Positions 45,402 to 54,347 of a stretch of 64,000 nt of DNA are shown here, in pieces. Position numbers and translations under genes: made by a program. The stretch's first letter is position 1, and every line of letters starts with the position of its first letter. The stretch comes from Anaerolineae bacterium (GTDB lineage Bacteria > Chloroflexota > Anaerolineae > DRVO01), in contig JABLXR010000026.1 in assembly GCA_013178015.1 (NCBI GenBank), positions 1-64,000 on the forward strand, given 5' to 3'. Under the pieces are notes generated by a model. That model did no database searches. It saw only the letters and a list, made by a program, of their open reading frames with translations, and was not told the DNA's origin.

Positions 45402-46253
45402 CTAGTGGCAGTCGCTACAAGGGTTGAGCGTGCCGGTGTGATGGCAAGCGCCGTAGCACCAACGGACGCCCGGGTCCACTTCGCCGGTGGCCTCGGTCAT
45501 CGGGATGGAGTGCGGCCTGTGGCAGTTGATGCAGGACGGGATGTTCGCCTCGATGCCCGGCTCCTCGTGCGGCACGTAAGTGTGCGGCGTGTTGGGCATG
45601 TCGGGGAAGGGCTCGTAGTCCTGCGTGGCGGCGATCAAAGCGTCGTACGGGCCATGGCAGGTGAGGCACTGGGCGACGGTCATCCTCACCGGCGTCACCG
45701 CCTCGGCCGCCTCGCCCGACTCGGTGCGGTGACAAGTGAGGCAGTCCTCGTCGACGAAGGCAGCGTGGCTCTCCGGGGCGGGCTCAAGCCCGGTCTCCAC
45801 CGCATGGCACATCAAGCACGCGTCCCGCCCGTCAAGAGTGTGTAGGATTGTCGGAGCCTGCAGCGGCGCGTAGCCGGCCGAAGCCTCGCCCTCTTCCGTC
45901 TCCCCTTCTTCCTCGGCCTCAGCCGTGGGCGCGACCGTAGGCTCAGCCGTGGCGGTGGCCGTCGGCTCCGCGGTGGCGGTGGCCGTCGGCTCCGTTGTCG
46001 CCGTGGGCGCGGTGGTCGGCGTCTCAGTGGGAGCCACCGTGGGCGCGGTGGTCGGCGTCTCGGTGGGCACCGCCGTGGGCGCGGGCGTGTCAGTGGGGAC
46101 GGCCGTGGCCGTCGGTTGAGTGGTGGCCGTAGGAGGCAGTGGAGTGGGCGTCGGCTCCGGACTGGAGCCCCGCTGCACCAGCACTGCCGCGGCCAGCACC
46201 AGCATTAGCACTACCACCAGTATCAGCACTACCAGGACCCTGCTAGCTTTCAT
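45402..46253 (-). CDS. Membrane-anchored hexahaem c-type cytochrome
   Basis: 283 residues. One N-terminal anchor helix (VLVVLILVVVLMLVLAAAVLV, 6-26) leads into a linker of about 80 residues made of Pro-Thr-Ala repeats. The C-terminal 140 residues hold six haem-attachment motifs: CLMCH 146-150, CLTCH 171-175, CLTCH 196-200, CINCH 241-245, the CxxxCH variant CYGACH 266-271, and CSDCH 279-283 at the very end. Extra histidines (e.g. HTLDGR, SHAAF, PHTYVPH) could be the distal ligands. It should carry electrons on the outer face of the membrane. The linker is long enough to reach a partner through a cell-wall layer. The neighbouring flavoprotein at 46546 is a likely partner. Confidence 0.88.
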   Translation of the reverse strand: MKASRVLVVLILVVVLMLVLAAAVLVQRGSSPEPTPTPLPPTATTQPTATAVPTDTPAPTAVPTETPTTAPTVAPTETPTTAPTATTEPTATATAEPTATATAEPTVAPTAEAEEEGETEEGEASAGYAPLQAPTILHTLDGRDACLMCHAVETGLEPAPESHAAFVDEDCLTCHRTESGEAAEAVTPVRMTVAQCLTCHGPYDALIAATQDYEPFPDMPNTPHTYVPHEEPGIEANIPSCINCHRPHSIPMTEATGEVDPGVRWCYGACHHTGTLNPCSDCH

Positions 46254-46473
46254 TATGCACGTTCCCCCCGTTTCCCTGCCTCGGAATCCCGAGCGACAGC
46301 TGTCGGCCGCATTGCCGGCGATAGCCGGTTGCGGCCCGGACTAGTCTTCCACGACCTGCCACAATCCGCCAGTTCGGCCACCAGATACAGTCGGTACTTG
46401 ACCATTGGGCCTGACATCTATCCTCACACTGTGGCCGTACCATTCCCGGCAGCTGCCGGGGCCGACAAGCCAA

Positions 46474-46503
46474 GAGGCCTGCCGGAGGGCTCCGGCAGGC
46501 CTC
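46474..46503 (-). terminator. Strong hairpin after the flavoprotein gene
   Basis: GAGGCCTGCCGGAG (46474-46487) pairs perfectly with 46490-46503 around a two-base loop. It lies 43 bp past the stop codon of the minus-strand flavoprotein gene and separates it from the cytochrome gene. Confidence 0.75.
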
Positions 46504-46545
46504 GTCGGTGGCGGACAGGTTTGCGGCCTCAGGCCGGGGAACCGC

Positions 46546-48153
46546 CTACTCCTCGTCTACCTCGGTGGCCGCCTTACCGGCCAGGTAGCCAAAGGTCCCG
46601 GCGATGCCGATGCCACCGCCGTAGATAACGTCGAACACGCCTCCACCGGCTGGCGGAACGGCATACAACCCTGGAATGGGGCCCTTCTGCCGGTCCAGGG
46701 CCTGGCACTTCTCGTTGATGGCAATGCCTCCGAACGTCATGTAGATCTGGGCGGTGACTGCTATGGCGTAGAAGGGCGGGTTCTCGATGGGGAAGAGGCC
46801 AGCGGCGCGGGGTACGTCCAGGTCCATTGTGGTTTCATCGGCGATGGCCTGGTTGTACTCCTCGATCGTGCGCAGGAAAGCGCCCCGACGCACACCGCGC
46901 TCCGCCAACTGGTCGGCCAGCTCCTCCAGGGTGTCGGCGACGATCACCGTCCCCCCTTCAGCCTCGATGGCCTCGATGGCCGCTGCGGAGCCCATGGCCG
47001 CATCGAAGATGGCCTGATCCCCGATCTGGTAGGCCATGCCTTCGGTCTGGTTGAGAACCGCCTGCTGCAGCCGCACGTACTTGCCCTCCAGCGGGCTGCT
47101 CTCGTCAATGAACCGCTTGCCCTCCTTGTTGACTAGTAGCCCCCGCACCTGCCCGGAGAAGAACCCAGCATCCAGGGGAAGCCACCCAGGAGGCGAGACC
47201 CTACCGGCCGAAAGCGGTCCGCCCAGTTCCTCCGGTGGAGTCTCTTGCAGCACCCGCTCGTACTCCTCCGCATTGGCGCAGAGGGGGTCACCCGGAGTTA
47301 GCGCCACCAAGGTGCCGGACCAGGTGCTCATGTTCCCGCTGAGGATGGCGCCCACTTCCTGGGCCATCATGATGCCCTCGCCAGTGGAATAGGGCACCCC
47401 CATGAGCTTGGCCCGATGAGCGAACGGGCCCACGTACCGATTGAGCATCTCCTTGTTGGCCATGAAGTTGCCGGTAGCCAGGATCACCGCCTTGGCGCCG
47501 ATGTTCAGGACTTCGCCGGTTTCCACGTTGACGGCCCGCAGGCCCACGACATTGCCTTCTTCGTCGGCAAACAGCTTGACCGCCCGCATGCGCGTCATCA
47601 GGGTGCCGCCGAACCTCGCCAGCGCTTCTTCCAGGCTGTCGAAGTACAGGCGATGGCGCAGGTAGCCAGGCTCACCATGGCCCATGGAGTAGTCGGCCGA
47701 GAAGGCTATGCCCGCACCCGGGCCCTCGAAGTAGGCCCCGATCTCCTCCAGCCAGGGGATGAACTCGTTGCGGAACGTCTCGATGTACGGCCGTCCCAGC
47801 ACCGGGTCATGGAGACCCTCGGTGTGGGCGTTGTACTCTTCCCAGTCCTGCAAGCCCATGGCGTGGATGTACCCGCCCGACCAGGCGGACCCGCCCCCCG
47901 TCTTGGAGCTGATCTCCAGGAGCAGAACGTCCGCCCCCTCTTCCGCCGCTGCTACCGCGGCGCATAGGCCGCCGTGACCGGCGCCGGCCACGACCACGTC
48001 AACTTCCATGTCCCATTCTTCGGGGGTAACCATCTGGCGGGAGGGTTCGGCTGCCGCGCCGGTGGACACTGCCGTGGCTGCCGCCACCCCTGCCCCCACG
48101 GCCGCCTTCCTGAGGAACGATCGCCTGCCAACACGTCTCAACTGCTCTGACAT
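46546..48153 (-). CDS. Tat-exported FAD-dependent oxidoreductase (FAD_binding_2 family)
   Basis: 535 residues from the ATG at 48153, whose ribosome site AGGAGGTGAT is near perfect; the frame is open to 48228. The leader VGRRSFLRKAAVGAGVAAATAVSTGAAA is a Tat signal without lipobox, so the protein is released outside. The FAD fold is VDVVVAGAGHGGLCAAVAAAEEGADVLLLE. The C-terminal GLYAVPPAGGGVFDVIYGGGIGIAGTFGYLAGKAA resembles fumarate reductase and 3-ketosteroid dehydrogenase relatives. Exported members of this group reduce or oxidise organic compounds such as fumarate, urocanate or acrylate derivatives through multihaem partners. The hexahaem cytochrome gene downstream supports that use. The substrate is unknown. 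Confidence 0.87.
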   Translation of the reverse strand: MSEQLRRVGRRSFLRKAAVGAGVAAATAVSTGAAAEPSRQMVTPEEWDMEVDVVVAGAGHGGLCAAVAAAEEGADVLLLEISSKTGGGSAWSGGYIHAMGLQDWEEYNAHTEGLHDPVLGRPYIETFRNEFIPWLEEIGAYFEGPGAGIAFSADYSMGHGEPGYLRHRLYFDSLEEALARFGGTLMTRMRAVKLFADEEGNVVGLRAVNVETGEVLNIGAKAVILATGNFMANKEMLNRYVGPFAHRAKLMGVPYSTGEGIMMAQEVGAILSGNMSTWSGTLVALTPGDPLCANAEEYERVLQETPPEELGGPLSAGRVSPPGWLPLDAGFFSGQVRGLLVNKEGKRFIDESSPLEGKYVRLQQAVLNQTEGMAYQIGDQAIFDAAMGSAAAIEAIEAEGGTVIVADTLEELADQLAERGVRRGAFLRTIEEYNQAIADETTMDLDVPRAAGLFPIENPPFYAIAVTAQIYMTFGGIAINEKCQALDRQKGPIPGLYAVPPAGGGVFDVIYGGGIGIAGTFGYLAGKAATEVDEE

Positions 48154-48238
48154 GTCATCACCTCCTGCTAACGCTACTGCGCCAACTTGCGCGCCCCTCG
48201 TATACCCGAAGGGCTTGCCGTCTGTCAAGGGCCCGGCG

Positions 48239-49479
48239 CTCGAGGGCAGGGCTTTTCAATGCTCTGACAGGAGCGGCCAGTTATGTTATGCTAGTAGCAG
48301 TTTGAGGCTGAGGTTAGGGCGATGGTGGATGAGACAGGGGAGGAAAGCCTGCTGGAGGGGTTGGCGCGGCTTCGTGATCACAGGCGTCGGCAAGGGCTCA
48401 TGTATCCTCTGGGGGCGATCGTGGGGATGCTGATACTGGGGGGTTGCACGGAGAGCAGTCGCTGCGGGGGATGCGACTGTGGGGGGTGGGGCACTGGCAG
48501 GAGATATGGCAGGCTTTGGGTTTTCGCAGTGGGCGGCGGCCTCCAGCCCACTCGACGGTATGGTATGCCCTGCGGGGTTTGGAGGAGGGGGCTCTGGAGG
48601 GGGTGTTGGGGCAGTGGGCCCAGAAGCAGTATGGGGAAGCGGAGCACATAAGCGTGGACGGCAAGACCCTGCGGGGCAGCCGGCGGGGCCGGGAGCGGGC
48701 CCTGGCGCTGGTGGTGGCGCTGGCCCAGGAGCTGCGGGTAGTGGTGGCCCAGCGGGGGGTGAAGGAGGGGGACGAACTGCAGGCGGCCCTGGGGGTGCTA
48801 AGGAGCCTGGACCTGGAGGGCAAGGTGGTGACGGTGGATGCCGGGCTTATGCAGCGAGGGGTAGTGGAGGCGGTAGTGGAGGGGGGAGGGCAGTATCTGG
48901 GCCCTCTCAAAGGCAACCACCCCGAGCTCAAGGCTCTGGTGGATGACTACATCCGACCCGAGGTTTTCCCCCCTGGGCCAGGAGCGAAGGGCTGATGTGT
49001 TGCGCTGGGATAAGCAGCGGGGGCGGCTGGAGCGTCGAGAGCTGTGGGTGGTGGAGGCGGGGGAGTTGGGGGCCTACCTGGAGCGGGAGTGGAACTGGCG
49101 GGGGCTGAGGCAGGCAGGTCTCATCAGGCGCACCAGGGTGGATATGGCCACGGGGCAGACGAAGGTAGAGACCACCACCTGGGTCACCAGCCTGAGCCCC
49201 CAGCAGGCCGACCCCGAGACCATCGCCAAGCTGCTGCGGGACCACTGGCAAATCGAGAATGCCCTGCATCGGGTGCGTGACGTGACCCAAGGCGAGGACC
49301 TCCACCTGCCCGAGTGACCGGCCTGGCCCTGGCAGCTATACGGAGCCTGGCCCTCAACCTCCTGCGCTCCCTAGGCTTCCCCCTTGTCCCCGACGCCATC
49401 CGTCACCTGCGTCTCCACCCTGAAGCCAGCCTTGCCCTCCTCACCCAACCATAGGAGGGTTGAAAAGCCCTGGCTCGAG
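48239..49479. mobile_element. Decayed ISAs1-type insertion sequence
   Basis: Inverted ends of about 20 bp (48239-48259 and 49460-49479, sharing AGGGCTTTTCAA next to CTCGAG, one indel) bracket a broken transposase gene. The length, about 1.24 kb, matches the family. Its ends differ from those of the intact ISAs1 element at 35584, so it is a separate lineage. Confidence 0.75.
48322..49454 (+). pseudogene. ISAs1-family transposase with three frameshifts
   Basis: The protein can be pieced together from four frame segments. 48322 to about 48440 reads MVDETGEESLLEGLARLRDHRRRQGLMYPLGAI in short. After a run of six G the frame moves (about 48444-48960), with ISVDGKTLRGSRRGRE holding the first Asp and VTVDAGLMQRG the second. 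It moves again near a run of C at 48966 (VTSLSPQQADPETIAKLL then DHWQIENALHRVRDV with the Glu). It moves a third time at 49315 before TGLALAAIRSLALNLLRS. Two of the three shifts sit in homopolymers, so sequencing error is possible, but three together make true decay more likely. Confidence 0.8.
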
Positions 49480-49706
49480 GGGCGCGGCTCTGCCGGGACG
49501 CCGCCCGGACAGACCCCGTGGGCCGAGCAGGGACTTCCCCGGCGGACCCCGAGCTCCAGGTCAACCTGGCCGAGGAGCGTCCGGATGTGTGTGCGCTGAT
49601 GCAGGAACGAGTGCTGCGCGACGCCGGAGGGGAGATACCTGAGCTTCTGCGCGGGTTCGAGGAGAAGCTCGGCTGTACCCCCTACGTCCAGGACGTATCG
49701 GGATGA
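49480..49706 (+). pseudogene. Sulfatase-like C-terminal fragment next to the decayed IS
   Basis: The frame is open from the IS end and ends at TGA 49704-49706. PADPELQVNLAEERPDVCALMQERV resembles the last part of many sulfatases, where a D-P-x-E-x-x-N-L-A motif precedes the final helix. No sulfatase body with its Cys/Ser-x-Pro-x-Arg site is found on the other side of the IS. It is most likely a leftover of a gene destroyed by insertion and deletion. Confidence is low because only the tail is seen. Confidence 0.35.
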
Positions 49707-49728
49707 CGTCCGGTGGGGATCCCGCTCG

Positions 49729-49753
49729 CCGTCCGGCCTGCCGGGCCGGACGG
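49729..49753. terminator. GC-rich hairpin
   Basis: CCGTCCGGCC (49729-49738) pairs with GGCCGGACGG (49744-49753) across five bases. It follows the sulfatase-like fragment and precedes the acetyltransferase gene. No U-run follows. Confidence 0.4.
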
Positions 49754-49953
49754 TGAATCACCCGTTCGCGAGGGGAAAGGGAGAGCTCCTGGTACGCTGC
49801 CTGATCGGGGGATCTGAGACCGGCTCTGGAGAAACGCCGTGCCAGTATGGCGCAGCGAGCGGAGCACCCCAGGCTGGTACACTGGCGCATGGCACGACGG
49901 TGTAGCAGAATGTGCGCCGACCACACCGCACGAAAGCGCAACCAGGAGCCCCA

Positions 49954-50499
49954 ATGACCCCTGACGCCAATAGCCTGACCCTACGACCCCTCTCCAAAGA
50001 CGAATTGCACCTGATCGCCCACGTTGACCGCTCCGAAGAGATCTTCCTAGGCTATCGCCTCGCGGACGGGCGGCTGGTGTCCGAGAAGGTGGAACGCAAG
50101 AAGGAGCGCTGGGACGAAGCCCAGGTGGAGCGCTTCCGCCTGCGGGCGCTAGACCAGCTCGAGCGCGGGGGACAGGCGGTAGGAGCCTTCGACGGCGACC
50201 GCCTAGTGGGCTTCGCCGTCCTGGGCCCAACGTTCCGCGGCCCCCGGCAGGACTACCTCCACCTCGACCTGCTGTACGTCACCCGCAGCCACCGGCGGAT
50301 GGGCGTGGCCTCCCGCCTCATGCAGGAGATCGAACGCCTGGCCCGGGAGAGGGGTGCGCGCCGGCTCTACATCTCCGCCACACCCTCGGAATCCGCCATC
50401 GCCTTCTACTTCAGTCGCGGTGCCCACCTGGCTCCCGAGCCTGATCCCGAGCTTCACGCCATGGAGCCCCTGGACATCCCCCTGATGCTGGAGCTCTGA
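49954..50499 (+). CDS. GNAT-family N-acetyltransferase
   Basis: 181 residues from the ATG at 49954 (CAGGAG upstream). The acetyl-CoA loop motif is YVTRSHRRMGVASRLMQEIERLARERGA (V/I-x-x-x-x-R-x-x-G-x-G/A pattern). The strand before it, YLHLDLLYV, and the strand LYISATPSESAIAFYFSRGAHL after it complete the fold. The acceptor is not predictable. It is a lone gene with no clear operon partner. Confidence 0.85.
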   Translation: MTPDANSLTLRPLSKDELHLIAHVDRSEEIFLGYRLADGRLVSEKVERKKERWDEAQVERFRLRALDQLERGGQAVGAFDGDRLVGFAVLGPTFRGPRQDYLHLDLLYVTRSHRRMGVASRLMQEIERLARERGARRLYISATPSESAIAFYFSRGAHLAPEPDPELHAMEPLDIPLMLEL

Positions 50500-50521
50500 C
50501 GGAAAGTCCACCTACGCCGGC

Positions 50522-50860
50522 TTACTGGTAGTCGCCGATCCAGCGGACCGGCGGTTCAGAGGCAGCCAGTCTCTCGTAGAGGCTCCGGTCGCCCGTCCAC
50601 AGAGGCGCGACCAGTTACTCCGCCAGCGCCAGATAGGCGGCCTCGTAGGCGGCGATGCCATGCCTCGGGGCGACGGCATGGACGGTGCTTGCCGGAGGGT
50701 CGGCCAGGCGGACCCCGAGGCGCTGCATCAGCCCACGTGCGAGCCGTGTCGCAGGCGCGATGCAGGCCGCAGTGGCGTGCGTGGGCTTGCCTCCGTCTGC
50801 ATGCGGAATCGGCCCACACGCGAGGGGGTGTGCCCTCCTTCCTGCCTCGCCACGGGTCAC
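50522..50860 (-). pseudogene. VapC-type PIN-domain toxin remnant with in-frame TAA
   Basis: The C-terminal half of a PIN nuclease is visible: AVAPRHGIAAYEAAYLALAE, a stop codon TAA at 50615-50617, then LVAPLWTGDRSLYERL in the same frame, ending at TAA 50522-50524. The conserved pieces are the Asp-equivalent region in AAYEAAYLALAE and the TGDR motif. The upstream 50 codons do not look like the N-terminal PIN strand and its Asp. No antitoxin gene is seen. It is a dead toxin-antitoxin locus. Confidence 0.65.
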
Positions 50861-50870
50861 TCCTCACGTG

Positions 50871-51917
50871 TTACGGCAAGCCGACGTCCTGGCGGTAGTG
50901 GTACAGGGGTTCCTGCTTGGCCTCATGCAGCTCGCTGAGGACCGGCGGGCGTAGCTCGGTGAGCAGACCGTAGGTGTCCGGGCGCCGCTTGCGCCAGATG
51001 TGCTCGCGATGCTCGTAGCCTGGCCTCAGCCAACCCGGTATCCTGGGCGCCTCCAGGTCCACGTCGGCCACCGCCAGCCCCTCCTGCCGCCCGGCGCAGG
51101 CGACCATGGCTCCCCGGCGGTCTATGACGCAACTGCGGCCACCGCACTGGTAGCTGCGGCTCCTGACGGCGAAGTTGGCGTAGACCAGAGCCACCGAGTT
51201 CTCCGCCGCGCGCACCCGAAGCCTGGCCTCTCCTACGACCTCCTCCTCGTCCGGGAAGTTGTAGCCTGCCGATGGATGCAAGATGACGTCGGCTCCCTGG
51301 AGGGCCAGGATCCGCGATGGCTCCGGGAAGACGATGTCGTAGCAGATCTGGAAGCCGATCTTCCCCACCTTGGTCTCGAACACCGGATACTCGCTTCCCG
51401 CCCGCAGGATAGCCGCCTCGCTGGAGTTCGTCCGCTCGTCCTCGTAGCCCGGCAGGTGCGTCTTGTGGTAGATCCCGGCGATCTCGCTCCGCTCATCGGT
51501 CAGGATGCCAGCATTGACCAGGTGCTGGCCATCCACGTAGTTGAGGCAGCTGCCGACCACCATGCCAGACTGCCTGGCGATGCCGGCCAGCTGGGAGAGG
51601 TACGCCTCCGCGCTCCAACGACATACCTCGCGCAAGCGCTCTTCCATGCCCACCCGCTTGAGGGTTCCGGTGGGAAGGGTGTTCTCCGGCAGGAGGAGGA
51701 GCTCTACGCCCCGGGCCCCGGCCTCCGCTACCAGACCAAGCAGGTACCGCTGCCAGTAAGCCATCCACGCCCGGAAGGTATCGTCGTCGTACCCGTCATC
51801 GGTGGGGTCGAGACGCCGCCGGAGCTCCTCCAGGTCTCGGGATTCGCTCCCCGCCCACCGCGCCATGAGTTCCTCCGGCGGCCTTGGCTGCAGGGCGGCC
51901 AATCTTGCCACGGTCAC
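50871..51917 (-). CDS. Carbon-nitrogen hydrolase (nitrilase superfamily)
   Basis: 348 residues from GTG at 51917, with AAAGGAGA just upstream. The catalytic triad of the superfamily is clear: Glu78 (LLLLPENT), Lys152 (IYHKTHLPG) and Cys192 (FQICYDIVFPE). These cytoplasmic enzymes hydrolyse amides, carbamoyl compounds or nitriles. It is the last gene of an operon that starts at 55258 with two permeases and a binding protein, which suggests it acts on the imported compound, perhaps an amino- or amide-containing sugar or a polyol derivative. The substrate is inferred from context only. Confidence 0.9.
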   Translation of the reverse strand: MTVARLAALQPRPPEELMARWAGSESRDLEELRRRLDPTDDGYDDDTFRAWMAYWQRYLLGLVAEAGARGVELLLLPENTLPTGTLKRVGMEERLREVCRWSAEAYLSQLAGIARQSGMVVGSCLNYVDGQHLVNAGILTDERSEIAGIYHKTHLPGYEDERTNSSEAAILRAGSEYPVFETKVGKIGFQICYDIVFPEPSRILALQGADVILHPSAGYNFPDEEEVVGEARLRVRAAENSVALVYANFAVRSRSYQCGGRSCVIDRRGAMVACAGRQEGLAVADVDLEAPRIPGWLRPGYEHREHIWRKRRPDTYGLLTELRPPVLSELHEAKQEPLYHYRQDVGLP

Positions 51918-51997
51918 TCTCCTTTAGCGTGAGGGCAGCGGGGCTCAGTGCGGGCCCCGCTGCCCTTCGGAGCGTTCCGGAATCGGCGCGCCGGCGA

Positions 51998-53317
51998 TCA
52001 GAGCTCGGCCACTTCCGCGATGATTGTGTTCATGATCTCCGCCGCCTGCGCCGCAAACTCCTCCACCGTGATCTTGCCGTCCAGTACCTGCTGCCAGCCC
52101 TCCCAAGGTTCGACGAGCAAGCGCAAGTCGGCAGGATGTTTGCCTACAGGGACAGCAAAGTCTATGGACTTCAGGTAGGCAGCATGATTCTTGCCCGGGG
52201 CGGGCGAGCTGAAGTCGTCGGACTCAGCGACAGCCCTGATGGCGGGGATCGCGCTTCCCTCCTTGACATAAAAACTCCGCTGCGCTTCCTCATCGCAGAG
52301 GTATTTCACCAGCTTCCAAGCGGAGTCCATGTCCTGGGTGCGGCTGGTGATGGAGAAGCCCTCGAAGGAGGTCCAGGTGCCACGTTTCCCCTGCGGCGGA
52401 GTGGGGAAGGCGGCGATATCCCAGTCGAAGTCCTCGATGGCAACAGCCACGGGCAGACCCCAACGGCCCAGCGTGATCATGGCGGCCTTCTGGTTCTGGA
52501 ACATGGCTATGGCGCCCTGCTCCTGAAGCACGTCGGCGGGCGGAACCGCTCCAGCCGTCACTCGCAGGTCGTAGTTCCACTGCAAAGCCCAGATTGTCTC
52601 TGGAGTGTTGATGGCGGACTGGGTGAAGCTGTTATCCCAAGCTCGCCCACCGGCCATGAAGTTGCCGATATAGACCCACAGGTCTCCCACACCATATTGG
52701 TCGCCCTCTGTCAGTGCAGAAGCGATGCTGTGGAAATCCTCGAGCTTCCAGTCGTCCGTTGGGTAAGGTACGCCCTTGGCATCGAACAGCGCCTTATTGT
52801 AGAACCAGACGCTTGTTGTGAAGCCGTAGGGCAGAGCGTAGAGCTTGCCGTCGTAGATGAAGCCGTCGACCACGCGCTCGTAGTAAGTGGTCAGGTCGAA
52901 CGACGCGTCGCCCTTGATGAGATCATCAAGGGGAGCAAACACCCCCTGGGCGGCAAAGCCGTTAGCGGCCAGCCCCGCCCAGAAGACGTTGGGCTCCGTA
53001 CCTGCAGCGTACATCACCTTCAGCTTGCCGTCGGGGTCGCTGGGCTCTTGTATGATTGTCAACTCGATATCAGGGTACTTCTCCTTGAAGCCAGCTTCCT
53101 GCTTCTCCATCCGAGCGATGGCCGGAGTCGTCGAGGTGTAATACATGAGGCTCACCTGCTTCTTGGTCGCTGCCGGGACCGCGGTGGCAGCTTCCCCCGC
53201 GCCCGTGGAAGCAGTAGCTGCGGGAGCAGGCGTTCCGGCACAACCAGCCAGTGCAAGGCCGACTCCAGCGATGCCAGCCTGCTTCAGCAGCGTTCGACGC
53301 GACAACCGAGTGATCAT
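51998..53317 (-). CDS. ABC sugar-type importer, extracellular binding lipoprotein
   Basis: 439 residues from the ATG at 53317, preceded by GAGGAGGTAGAG; the frame is open to 53452 but overlaps the permease gene. The leader has LSRRTLLKQAG and lipobox LAGC. The body is of family 1 (SLMYYTSTTPAIARMEKQEAGFKEKYPDIELTI). It delivers a carbohydrate-like ligand to the permeases at 53439 and 54344. It is not closely related to the binding protein at 2475. Confidence 0.92.
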   Translation of the reverse strand: MITRLSRRTLLKQAGIAGVGLALAGCAGTPAPAATASTGAGEAATAVPAATKKQVSLMYYTSTTPAIARMEKQEAGFKEKYPDIELTIIQEPSDPDGKLKVMYAAGTEPNVFWAGLAANGFAAQGVFAPLDDLIKGDASFDLTTYYERVVDGFIYDGKLYALPYGFTTSVWFYNKALFDAKGVPYPTDDWKLEDFHSIASALTEGDQYGVGDLWVYIGNFMAGGRAWDNSFTQSAINTPETIWALQWNYDLRVTAGAVPPADVLQEQGAIAMFQNQKAAMITLGRWGLPVAVAIEDFDWDIAAFPTPPQGKRGTWTSFEGFSITSRTQDMDSAWKLVKYLCDEEAQRSFYVKEGSAIPAIRAVAESDDFSSPAPGKNHAAYLKSIDFAVPVGKHPADLRLLVEPWEGWQQVLDGKITVEEFAAQAAEIMNTIIAEVAEL

Positions 53318-53438
53318 CTCTACCTCCTCATCCCATCGGGTCCTATCGTCAGCTATCCCTCGGCCGCCCCGGCTAGACACCTCGAAGCCTGCCAGCCTCA
53401 AGGGGCGATAGCCCGGATGGCCAAAGGCGCTCCCCCCG

Positions 53439-54347
53439 CTAGCCTTTGACACCGGTCAAGGCGATTCCCTCCACAAAGTATCTCTGAGCGACGATGAAGA
53501 TCACAGCGCAGGGCAGCATGACGACGAGCGACGCTGCCATCAGGTAGTTCCACTGGGTAGCGTACTGGTCCCGGAACAAGTTGAGGCCCACCGCCAGCGT
53601 CATCTTGTCCCGCGAATTGAGGTACAGTAGGGGGATCAGGAACTCGTTCCAGTGGCCTATGAAGGTGAAGATTCCAACTGCAGTGAGACCCGGTCTGGCC
53701 AGAGGAAGGATCACATTCCAGAACACGCCCAGCACCCCGGAGCCGTCCATAGTGGCGGCCTCATCCAGCTCGCGGGGGATGGTCATGTAGAACTGGCGCA
53801 GGAGGAAGATGTTGAAGGCACCACCGCCGAAGAATGCCGGGATGGTCAAGGGCTTGAAGGTATCTATCCACTTCAGCTTGGCGAACACGATGTACACTGG
53901 GATCATGGTGACGGCGTAGGGCAGCATGGTGGTGCTGAGCACCAGGATGAAGAGCCAGGACTTGCCCGGGAAGCGCAGGCGGGCGAAGGGATAGGCCACC
54001 AACGACGACGACGCCAACACGCCCACAAGTGAGATGCCGGTGATGGTGACCGTGTTCTTGAGCAGTATGGGGAACTTCATCGCCGCTAAGGCGGTGCGGA
54101 AGTTCTCCCAACGCCAGGTAGTGGGGATGAAGCTGGGCGGGATGGAGACGATCTCGCCGTCAGGCTTCAGGGCAGTGGTGAACATCCAGGCCAGGGGCAG
54201 GACCTGCACCACCGAGAAGGCGATCACCAATAGATAGATAGAGCCGCGCGACCTGAGCCACCGCAGGGCCCTCCCTAAGCCAGGGCTAGCAGGACGGGCA
54301 AGCGTCGAGCGGGCCCGCGCCGGGGCCGTGGATGAGCTGAGGCTCAC
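53439..54347 (-). CDS. ABC sugar-type importer permease (MalG type)
   Basis: 302 residues. Six helices begin SIYLLVIAFSVVQVLPLAWMF. The EAA loop is ELDEAATMDGSGVLGVFWNVILPL. The C-terminus (FVEGIALTGVKG) is nearly the same as that of the permease at 4926. It starts inside the stop codon of the partner gene (GTGA overlap), so the two are translated together. Confidence 0.93.
   Translation of the reverse strand: MSLSSSTAPARARSTLARPASPGLGRALRWLRSRGSIYLLVIAFSVVQVLPLAWMFTTALKPDGEIVSIPPSFIPTTWRWENFRTALAAMKFPILLKNTVTITGISLVGVLASSSLVAYPFARLRFPGKSWLFILVLSTTMLPYAVTMIPVYIVFAKLKWIDTFKPLTIPAFFGGGAFNIFLLRQFYMTIPRELDEAATMDGSGVLGVFWNVILPLARPGLTAVGIFTFIGHWNEFLIPLLYLNSRDKMTLAVGLNLFRDQYATQWNYLMAASLVVMLPCAVIFIVAQRYFVEGIALTGVKG

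Noticed and set aside
45920-46120. Plus-strand Gly/Val repeat protein
   Set aside because: It is the antisense of the Pro/Thr/Ala linker of the cytochrome and shares its repeat period.
51884-53449. 521-codon plus-strand frame opposite the binding-protein gene
   Set aside because: The minus strand has a clear lipoprotein leader, family motifs and ribosome site; the plus frame has none.
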